DNA of 64,000 bases from G964291335 sp964291335. Lineage in GTDB: Bacteria; Chloroflexota; Dehalococcoidia; Lucifugimonadales; UBA3495. The first letter of the stretch is position 1, and each line of letters starts with the position of its first letter. This document shows positions 57,587-64,000 of the stretch, in pieces. The stretch lies in NCBI GenBank assembly GCA_964291335.2, contig OZ219748.1, positions 2,046,001 through 2,110,000 on the forward strand, written 5' to 3'. The notes beneath the pieces are model-generated. The model was not told the origin of the DNA and did not search any database. It saw only the letters and a program-made list of their open reading frames with translations. The translations under genes and the position numbers were made by a program.

Positions 57587-59009
57587 CAGCGTTGGCGAAC
57601 ACCATCACGGAAGCGGCCAGCACGCCGGAATGTGGGTATTCCCCCAGGGCAGCCGGATAGTTTCGGATGCTGCCGGCAAGCTGTCCCGAACCCCCTCTCC
57701 GTATAAGCTGGCTCTGGGTCTGGCGGCAATTCTGACCGCCCTGGGCGTGGCCGGTTTTGCGCTGAAGCTGACTTCCGCCGGTTTTGGCGAGCCCGGCCCC
57801 TGGGGGTATTACGCCGGCATATTCTCCTTTGTCTTCATGGTAACCGGCGCCGCTCCCCTGGTGGCCTGCGCTTTCCGGTTTACCAAGAGCCACTGGCGGC
57901 GGCCAGTCTCGCGCATATCCGAGCTGTTTGCCCTGATGGGCGTGGTGAATGTTCTTTTGTTCATTCCCCTGATGCTGGCCCTGCCGCCGATTCAGAACGC
58001 GCACGTGGAAGGCTCCGAGTTGGCAGTGCGCCGCACCCTGTGGTTCGAAGTCCCCATCGGCGCCCCCCATTTCTGGGATTTGATGGGGTTTGTCGGCCTG
58101 GCCTTTTGCAGTCTCTTCATTCTGTGGCTGTCGGCCCTGCCCGACATGGCCCAGGCGCGCTATCGCCTCGGCAGCGGTTTTCGCCGCAGCCTTTACCGCG
58201 CTCTGGCCGGCCACTGGTACGGCACCAAGCGCCAATGGAATGCCCAGAAGGCCGGGCTGGCTTTGTTGGGCGCTTTCTACTTCATGTTCCTGATATTTGT
58301 GCAGTTTCTGTTCGTAACCGATTACGCTATGAGTCTGGTGCCGGGCTGGAAAGACTCCGTGCTGCCGCCAATGTACACGGTGATGAGCTTTCAGACGGCG
58401 TTGGGGCTGCTGCTGGTTATCCTGTTCGTTATGCGGCGCTGGGGCGGCTACGGACCTTATATTGGCAAGGCTCCCTTCTGGTCGGCCAGCAAGATTCTGC
58501 TGGGGCTGACGTTGCTGTGGACTTATCATCTTTTCGCTTTCTTTGTTACCTACTGGTATGGACGTCTTGAGTGGGAGCAGTACATCATCCAGTATGTATT
58601 TGTGCAGCCGTACCTGGTATTGTTCCTGGGCAATATGCTGTTCAGCTTCCTTGCGCCCTTCCTGATGCTGATTTGGAACCCCTTGCGGCGGAGCGACTGG
58701 GGGCCAACGCTGGCCGGCTGTTCCGCTTTGCTTGGCGCGCTGCTGTTTAACCTGCGCACCTTTAACGCCGCCTTCAACACCGGCGAGTTTTTCGAGTTCG
58801 GCCTTTCACGGGTTCCGGCGGCGGTCTGGCCTGGTATGGCCGATATTCTGCTAATCGTTGGCGGGTTGGGGCTGGTTGCTTTGGTATATCTGCTGGCCGC
58901 CATGTTGCTGCCCGTCCTGTCTATTTGGGAAGTTAAAGAAGGCGCCATGTACCAGAAAATGGACCGCCTGTTCCACGGAGAATATCTGGTGCTGGCCAAG
59001 CCGGAGTAG
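57579..59009 (+). CDS. NrfD-type membrane subunit (first of two)
   Basis: A 476-aa polytopic protein with about 10 TM segments of the NrfD/PsrC family, quinol-binding subunits of ACIII and related complexes. Features: WGYYAGIFSFVFMVTGAAPL, the second-helix loop FRFTKSHWRRPVSRISELFA (basic-acidic signature of the family) and FVQFLFVTDYAMSLVPGWKD. A His-rich N-terminus (GEHHHGSGQHAGMW) may bind metal. It could be the ActF-like homologue placed before ActC, or ActC itself. Confidence 0.75.
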   Translation: MASSVGEHHHGSGQHAGMWVFPQGSRIVSDAAGKLSRTPSPYKLALGLAAILTALGVAGFALKLTSAGFGEPGPWGYYAGIFSFVFMVTGAAPLVACAFRFTKSHWRRPVSRISELFALMGVVNVLLFIPLMLALPPIQNAHVEGSELAVRRTLWFEVPIGAPHFWDLMGFVGLAFCSLFILWLSALPDMAQARYRLGSGFRRSLYRALAGHWYGTKRQWNAQKAGLALLGAFYFMFLIFVQFLFVTDYAMSLVPGWKDSVLPPMYTVMSFQTALGLLLVILFVMRRWGGYGPYIGKAPFWSASKILLGLTLLWTYHLFAFFVTYWYGRLEWEQYIIQYVFVQPYLVLFLGNMLFSFLAPFLMLIWNPLRRSDWGPTLAGCSALLGALLFNLRTFNAAFNTGEFFEFGLSRVPAAVWPGMADILLIVGGLGLVALVYLLAAMLLPVLSIWEVKEGAMYQKMDRLFHGEYLVLAKPE

Positions 59010-59117
59010 CCGCCGGTTCGCCAGGAGCCGGTCGGCATGGCAGCAACGCCGCGCTGAGCGGGTCAGCGGCTGACGGCAAGGCCGGGATTAGACGCGGTAT
59101 AACATTCAGGAGCTTCC

Positions 59118-60494
59118 ATGCAGGAAGGCAGGGTCCTCAGTACCAGAGAGATAAATCGGGACTTATTGCGGTCAATCCTGGACACGCCCCGGTGGTTCTG
59201 GCCGGTGGTTACGGTGTTGGGGCTGATTCTATTGGTCGCGGCCATTGTCATTGGCATTATGGTCAACCGGGGGCTGGGCGTTACCGGCCTCAACCGTCCG
59301 GTAGCCTGGGGTTTCTTCATCACCAACTTCGTTTTCTGGATTGGCATAAGCCACGCCGGGGTAATGCTGTCCGCCATTCTGCGCCTGGCCAAGGCCGAAT
59401 GGCGGCGGCCAGCCACCCGCGCCGCCGAAGTGCTGACCCTTTTCTCTTTGATGACCGCGATGATTATGCCCATCGTCCATACCGGGCGGCCCTGGCGGAT
59501 TCTGTACTGGGTGTTTCCGTACGACTTTGCCCGGGGCATATGGCCCAACATCCGCACGCCGCTGGTCTGGGACCCCAGCGCCATTCTGACCTACCTCACC
59601 TCCAGCACCCTGTTCGTGATTATAGCGCTGATACCGGACTTCGCCGTGCTGCGGGACCATACCACCGGCATCGCCCATCGGGTTTACGCCGCCCTGGCGA
59701 TGGGCTGGGAGGGCAACGCCCGGCAATGGAAGCTGCAAATCATCGCCGGCGTATTGCTGTCGGCGCTGATTCTGCCGGTGTTCGTTTCGGTGCACAGCAT
59801 AGTATCCTGGGATTTTGGCATGGCGGTGGCGGTCAAAACCTGGCATTCCACCGTGTTCGCCCCCTACTTCGTGGTGGGCGCGGTGCACTCCGGGGTGTCG
59901 GCGGTGGCCTTCGTCCTGATTCTGCTGCGCTGGTGCTACGGCTGGCAGGACTACATTCGCCACGAACATATCGACGCGCTGGGCCGTTTGCTCATCGTGG
60001 TAGCTACCGGCTGGTTCTACTTCCTGGTGCTGGAGCTGCTTTTTGGCATGTATGGCCGGGAGGCGGACGAACTGGCGGTGCGGGAATTGCAGTTTACCCA
60101 ATGGCCCTATAACGCCTGGTTCATCGTATTTGTGGTTACCACCTATTTCATTCCGGTTATCCTGTGGCTGAGCCGGGCCTGGCGGCGCAACCTCTGGATA
60201 ATGTCCATCGCCTGTATCTCGGTGAATATCGGAATGTGGCTGGAACGGTTCCTCATCATCGTTCCGGGGCTGGTCAACAAGCAGGTGTTTACCTTCACCT
60301 GGGCAGATTACTCGCCCAGCATTTTCGAGGTTGTTATCGTTGGCGCCACTTTCGCCCTGGTAACCATGCTGATGCTCCTGTTCAGCCGGGTATTTCCCCT
60401 GGTGCCTCTCTACGATGTAAAGGAGGGGGATATTCTGAAGACCCAGGTGCAGATTGGACGCCGGACGGTGCCGGCGACTTTCCGGGAAGATTAG
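59118..60494 (+). CDS. actC: NrfD-type membrane subunit, ActC-like
   Basis: A 458-aa NrfD family quinol-binding subunit with ten TM segments. WGFFITNFVFWIGISHAGVM and LRLAKAEWRRPATRAAEVLT are the family signatures, and PIVHTGRPWRILYWVFPYD follows. MAVAVKTWHSTVFAPYFVVG and LWLSRAWRRNLWIMSIACIS lie in the C-terminal half. CAGGAG before ATG 59118 supports the start. It most resembles ActC of Alternative Complex III, which binds and oxidises menaquinol or ubiquinol. Confidence 0.85.
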   Translation: MQEGRVLSTREINRDLLRSILDTPRWFWPVVTVLGLILLVAAIVIGIMVNRGLGVTGLNRPVAWGFFITNFVFWIGISHAGVMLSAILRLAKAEWRRPATRAAEVLTLFSLMTAMIMPIVHTGRPWRILYWVFPYDFARGIWPNIRTPLVWDPSAILTYLTSSTLFVIIALIPDFAVLRDHTTGIAHRVYAALAMGWEGNARQWKLQIIAGVLLSALILPVFVSVHSIVSWDFGMAVAVKTWHSTVFAPYFVVGAVHSGVSAVAFVLILLRWCYGWQDYIRHEHIDALGRLLIVVATGWFYFLVLELLFGMYGREADELAVRELQFTQWPYNAWFIVFVVTTYFIPVILWLSRAWRRNLWIMSIACISVNIGMWLERFLIIVPGLVNKQVFTFTWADYSPSIFEVVIVGATFALVTMLMLLFSRVFPLVPLYDVKEGDILKTQVQIGRRTVPATFRED

Positions 60495-60548
60495 TCGGCA
60501 GCCGGGCAGAAGACCGGCTGCCCCGGCAAATACTGTGAGGTTTTAGCT

Positions 60549-61055
60549 ATGGCGAGACGGCCAATTCTGGGACTTTTTGATGACGCCAACGCAGCCGCCG
60601 ACGCCGGCGATGGGCTGCGCCGGGCCGGCATTCCCGAAACCGATGTGGATTTTCTTACCGACGCCCCCTACCCGGAAGGGGCTTTTGGGGAACGGGAGGA
60701 AAAACACCGCTTGTATATTTTCCCCTTTATTGGCGCCCTGCTGGGGTTGACCTCGGGCATTCTGCTTACCTCAATGACCCAGGTGGCCTACCCGATGGTA
60801 ACCGGCGGCAAGCCGATTCTTTCCCTGCCGCCCATGGCAGTGGTAACCTACGAAGGCACCATGCTGGGGGCAATCCTGTTTACCGTGCTGGGCATTATCT
60901 TTGAGTCCCGTCTGCCCCGGCTGAAGTCCGGGCTGTACGACGAACGGATTACCGAAGGGTACATCGGGGTTCTGGTTAATACCGAGGAAACGCAGCATGG
61001 CCAGGTTGAAGGGGTATTGGACCATGCCGGGGCAATTGAGGTAAAACGCTCCTGA
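60549..61055 (+). CDS. actD: ACIII subunit D (DUF3341 family)
   Basis: A 168-aa protein with two TM segments (FPFIGALLGLTSGILLTSMT and AVVTYEGTMLGAILFTVLGI) and a ferredoxin-like N-terminal fold (ILGLFDDANAAADAGDGLRR AGI). The layout matches DUF3341/ActD, a small membrane subunit of the complex. GAGGT upstream. Its place between ActC and the monoheme cytochrome is the conserved gene order C-D-E. Confidence 0.82.
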   Translation: MARRPILGLFDDANAAADAGDGLRRAGIPETDVDFLTDAPYPEGAFGEREEKHRLYIFPFIGALLGLTSGILLTSMTQVAYPMVTGGKPILSLPPMAVVTYEGTMLGAILFTVLGIIFESRLPRLKSGLYDERITEGYIGVLVNTEETQHGQVEGVLDHAGAIEVKRS

Positions 61056-61142
61056 AGCAAAGCCGGCGGCTCACGGACCATACGGCGGAGGGGCGGCAGC
61101 GCCCCGGCAAAAAGGCTGAAATCGGCGGACGCAATCAACGGA

Positions 61143-61703
61143 ATGAAGAAATTGAACCAACAGACAAGGCAATTGATGGCCAGCCAGCGCCGGCGCTGCC
61201 GGCAGGCTTTTGCGGGCATTCTGGTACTGCTGGTTGGCATTCTGGCGCTGGGCTGTTCCCAGGGCGCTTACCCGCTGGATATTTTCTACGAAATGCACTA
61301 TCAGCCGTCCTATAAAGAGCATGAGCCGCCCCGGTTGTCTGCGCCGGCCAGCGCAGTGCCTTTTTTCGAGGCGCCCAAGGCTACTAACCGCGGGTTGGAT
61401 GCGGAGCACCTGTACAATACCAACTGCGCCATGTGCCACGGCGTTGCCGGCAAGGGCGATGGCCCGGCGCTGGTTACCATGATGGAAACCTACGGCTACA
61501 ACCCCACCGTGCCGGCTGATTTGACCGCCCTGGATAACCCTTTGATGATTGCCCGGGATACCGCCGGGGTAACCAGCATTATGGTGGGCGGCTTGTCGGT
61601 AATGCCGAGCTTCTCCCGGCTTTTGTCTGCCGAGGAGATTGACGCCGTCGCCGATTACGTGGTGAACTGCCTTCAAGAACAGAATACGCAATTGTGCCGC
61701 TAG
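61143..61703 (+). CDS. actE: Monoheme cytochrome c lipoprotein, ACIII subunit E-like
   Basis: A 186-aa lipoprotein: signal VLLVGILALGCSQG with the lipobox Cys at about residue 38, then a cytochrome c domain with one haem site NCAMCHGVAGKGDGPAL and axial Met likely in VGGLSVMPSFSRLL. It matches the single-haem ActE subunit. ATG 61143 and ATG 61176 (MASQRRRCRQAF) are both possible starts; the shorter gives a more typical signal peptide. Confidence 0.82.
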   Translation: MKKLNQQTRQLMASQRRRCRQAFAGILVLLVGILALGCSQGAYPLDIFYEMHYQPSYKEHEPPRLSAPASAVPFFEAPKATNRGLDAEHLYNTNCAMCHGVAGKGDGPALVTMMETYGYNPTVPADLTALDNPLMIARDTAGVTSIMVGGLSVMPSFSRLLSAEEIDAVADYVVNCLQEQNTQLCR

Positions 61704-61715
61704 GGGAAACGGCGG

Positions 61716-62363
61716 TTGGCGCTGCTCCGCTGGCGGCCCCTTCCCTCTATGATTGGTGGAACGGGAAGTCAACAGTTTCTTTCTCCCGGCCAGCTCCGCA
61801 GCCTTGGCCGCTGGCTGACGGTATTGCTGATACTGCTGTCAACCTCCCCTCTGTCGGCCAGCCTGGTTCAGGCCCGGACGCCGCCGCCGGCACCTCCTGC
61901 CTACGCTGAGCAAGAAGCGCAGGAGATTGACCGGATGCTGATGTGTCCGGTCTGTCCGGCTGAGTCGATTGACCAGGCCCAGGTGCCGCTGGCCCGCCAA
62001 ATGCGCCGGCGGGTGCGGGAAATGCTGAGCGCCGGCGCTGAACGGCAGGAAATTCTGGACTACTTCGCCAGCCGCTACGGCCAGAACGTTCTGGCATCGC
62101 CCCCCAAGTCCGGGGTCAGCCTGCTGGCGTGGGTTTTGCCGGTGGCCGGCGTAGCGGCCGCTTTAGCGGCCGGTCTGGTCGTAATCCGGGCGATGACTGT
62201 CCGCAATCCCGCTGCCGTTCCGACAGAGGGGCAGTTTGCCCCCGCCCCGGAAGAGCTGACCCCCTATCTGGAAGCGGTGGACCGCAGCCTGGCCCGGCCA
62301 CCCCGCCAGGGCGGGGATGTTGACCAGCCCCCCGGCGATGACGGGCGGAAACCGGAACAATAA
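61716..62363 (+). CDS. ccmH: Cytochrome c biogenesis protein CcmH
   Basis: A 215-aa protein: N-terminal signal/TM (WLTVLLILLSTSPLSAS), the CcmH redox domain with EIDRMLMCPVCPAESIDQAQ, then LARQMRRRVREMLSAGAERQ and LDYFASRYGQNVLASPP, and a second TM (LLAWVLPVAGVAAALAAGLV). CPVC reduces or holds apocytochrome cysteines before haem ligation. Start TTG 61716 follows AGGGGA; ATG 61748 is out of this frame. It is 12 bp after the monoheme cytochrome. Confidence 0.88.
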   Translation: MALLRWRPLPSMIGGTGSQQFLSPGQLRSLGRWLTVLLILLSTSPLSASLVQARTPPPAPPAYAEQEAQEIDRMLMCPVCPAESIDQAQVPLARQMRRRVREMLSAGAERQEILDYFASRYGQNVLASPPKSGVSLLAWVLPVAGVAAALAAGLVVIRAMTVRNPAAVPTEGQFAPAPEELTPYLEAVDRSLARPPRQGGDVDQPPGDDGRKPEQ

Positions 62364-62381
62364 GGACGGCTTGCAGTAGTC

Positions 62382-64000
62382 ATGGCTGACTTGGGCGCAA
62401 TCACACTCTGGATTGGTCTGGCTTTGTCTTCCTACGCCGTTTTCGGGTCGCTGCTCGGGCAGCTGCGGGCCATTCCCGCCCTGGTGGAAAGCGCGCGCCG
62501 GGCCGTTTACGTGCTGACCCTGGCAATGCTGGTGGCTACCCTCAGCCTGGTTGGTTCCTTTATCAACCGGGATTTTGAGGTAGCCTATGTCGCCGCCCAC
62601 AGCAGCCTGGCCATGCCGGATATATATACCTGGGTAGCCTTTTACGCCGGCAACGAAGGTTCCCTGCTTTACATTGCCTTGGTGCTTTCCGCCATGTCCG
62701 CTGCGGCCATCCGGTGGGCGCCCCGGCAGCTGACCGATACCATGCCCTACACCACAGCAACGCTGATGGTGGTGCAGACCTTCTTCATTGCGGTTATGGC
62801 CTTCATGGCCAACCCCTTTGACAAGCTGCCCTTTGTTCCCCCGGACGGGGAAGGTATCAACCCGCTGCTTACCCACTTCGGCATGTTCTTCCACCCGCCG
62901 GCGTTGATGGCCGGGCTGATTGCCATTGCAATACCCCTGGCCTTCTCGCTGGGGACGCTGGCCGGCGGAAAGTTCCGGGACGAATGGGCTGATGCCGGCC
63001 GGGTGTGGGGGATAATTGCCTGGGTTCTGCTGGCCAGTGGGCTGCTGCTGGGTTCCTGGTGGGCCTACACGATTCTGGGTTGGGGCGGGTTCTGGTTCTG
63101 GGACCCGGTGGAAAACGCCGCCTTCATGCCCTGGCTGGCCCTGACAGCTTTCGTCCACTCGATTATGGTGCAAAAGCGGCGGGGCATGTTCCGCATGTGG
63201 AACATAGTACTGATTAACGTGGCCTTTGGCCTGGCCCTTTACGGAATGTTCATGAACCGCGGCGGGCCGGTGCCTTCGGTACACTCCTTCGGCGCTTCCA
63301 CGCTGGGTTGGGTGTTTTTGCTTTTCCTGGCGGTGGGCGTTATTGTCCCTTTCCTGGTCTTCTTCTGGCGTTACAACCGGCTGAAAAGCGCCCAGAACCT
63401 GGACTCCATGCTATCCCGGGAGGCGTCTTTCCTGGTAAACAACCTGCTGCTGCTGGGCATTGCTTTTGTAACCCTGTGGGGTACGGTGTACCCTTTGTTC
63501 GCCCGGCTGGGCGGCGGCGAGGAGATAACCATTGCCCGGCCCTTTTACGACCAGGTTAACGGGCCGCTGCTGCTGGTTTTAATCGGCCTGATGGGCATTG
63601 GGCCGCTGCTGCCCTGGCGCCGAGCCAACTGGCGCAGCCTCCGGCGGGCCCTGCTGTATCCGGCCGTCCTGGCGCTGGCGGTAGTCGCAGCGCTGGCCGT
63701 TCTGGTTACCCGGCAGCCCTTTGCCCTGGCCGGTTTTGGCTTGTGCGCCCTGGTCGCCGCCGGCATATTGCTGGAATGGCGGCGGGGAACGGCGGCGCGC
63801 CACCGCACGGCCGGCGAGCCTTACCCTCTGGCCTTTATCCGGCTAATCAGCGCCAACCGACCACGTTACGGCGGCTACATCGTCCACCTGTCGGTGGTGA
63901 TGGTAGCGCTGGGCGTATTGGGCGGTTCCCTGTTCGAGGTACAGCGGGACGTGGTTCTGGCCCCGGGGGAGAGCTACGAACTGGCCGGTTACCGGGTTCG
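62382..64000 (+). CDS. ccmF: Haem lyase CcmF, 3' end outside window
   Basis: Open from ATG 62382 to the window edge (about 540 residues visible). The WWD haem-binding motif is GWGGFWFWDPVENAAFMPWL, with flanking His in THFGMFFHPPALM and HSIMVQKRRG, and many TM helices. The stretch NEGSLLYIALVLSAM and GGPVPSVHSFGAS are further CcmF signatures. CcmF with CcmH ligates haem from CcmE to apocytochromes. The C-terminal periplasmic domain begins at LGGSLFEVQRDVVLAPGESY. Confidence 0.93.
   Translation, partial: MADLGAITLWIGLALSSYAVFGSLLGQLRAIPALVESARRAVYVLTLAMLVATLSLVGSFINRDFEVAYVAAHSSLAMPDIYTWVAFYAGNEGSLLYIALVLSAMSAAAIRWAPRQLTDTMPYTTATLMVVQTFFIAVMAFMANPFDKLPFVPPDGEGINPLLTHFGMFFHPPALMAGLIAIAIPLAFSLGTLAGGKFRDEWADAGRVWGIIAWVLLASGLLLGSWWAYTILGWGGFWFWDPVENAAFMPWLALTAFVHSIMVQKRRGMFRMWNIVLINVAFGLALYGMFMNRGGPVPSVHSFGASTLGWVFLLFLAVGVIVPFLVFFWRYNRLKSAQNLDSMLSREASFLVNNLLLLGIAFVTLWGTVYPLFARLGGGEEITIARPFYDQVNGPLLLVLIGLMGIGPLLPWRRANWRSLRRALLYPAVLALAVVAALAVLVTRQPFALAGFGLCALVAAGILLEWRRGTAARHRTAGEPYPLAFIRLISANRPRYGGYIVHLSVVMVALGVLGGSLFEVQRDVVLAPGESYELAGYRV

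Overview
This is a GC-rich bacterial chromosome segment, compact and mostly housekeeping, best explained as Chloroflexota, probably an aerobic Dehalococcoidia/SAR202-like lineage (inference). The grounds are the overall protein style, an Alternative Complex III (ACIII) operon, a Cys-type CcmE, a fused gamma-alpha 2-oxoacid:ferredoxin oxidoreductase, and E1/E2 2-oxoacid dehydrogenase genes next to lipB. No rRNA genes, CRISPR array or prophage are seen. Two tRNA-Gly genes are present.

Layout. 0-7.6 kb: the end of a cohesin-like lipoprotein, a small unknown protein, a cyclase-family hydrolase, a GlcG/HbpS-like protein, a decayed IS1-family element with recognisable ends and target duplication, two MFS exporters, a Nudix hydrolase and the dead tail of a quinone oxidoreductase. 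7.7-14.3 kb: an NYN/OST-HTH putative RNA-binding nuclease with a repetitive tail and non-canonical start codon, a glycosyltransferase/glycoside hydrolase pair, and an unrecognised 492-aa protein. 14.4-19.2 kb: two SDR dehydrogenases, an FKBP isomerase, an FAH-family hydrolase and a polytopic membrane protein with a Cys-rich loop. 19.5-27.9 kb: cmk-plsC on plus, and on minus rpsO-pnp-dapB-asd-dapA, preceded by a HEPN-like protein. 28.0-29.8 kb: an enoyl-CoA hydratase, then a degenerate stretch holding methionine-synthase-like remnants, a 38-bp perfect palindrome, a C14 homopolymer and a half-length rhodanese. 29.9-33.6 kb: tRNA-Gly(GCC) and cytochrome c maturation genes ccmE (plus) and ccmA-B-C-D (minus). 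34-40 kb: purA, two small proteins (one framed by perfect 58-bp repeats), an alpha/beta hydrolase, a TrmO-like protein and a Rel/Spo enzyme. 40.3-45 kb: tRNA-Gly(TCC), a long structured leader, korA-korB and an MFS transporter. 45.1-46.9 kb: a NotI-like restriction enzyme and an adenine methyltransferase. 47-52.9 kb: a dihydropyrimidinase-like enzyme, then on minus E1alpha-E1beta-E2-lipB. 53.2-64 kb: the ACIII operon (small membrane protein, pentaheme cytochrome, split ActB, two NrfD-type subunits, ActD, monoheme lipoprotein) running into ccmH and ccmF, which leaves the window.

Functional logic. The two ccm clusters would supply haem to the pentaheme and monoheme ACIII cytochromes, so quinol oxidation and cytochrome c assembly are genetically linked. 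KorAB and the lipoylated E1/E2 complex supply two routes of 2-oxoacid oxidation, and LipB lipoylates the E2. Accessory content is light: the R-M pair, one dead IS, a decayed metabolic locus, and paired short hairpin-bearing repeats in several intergenic gaps.
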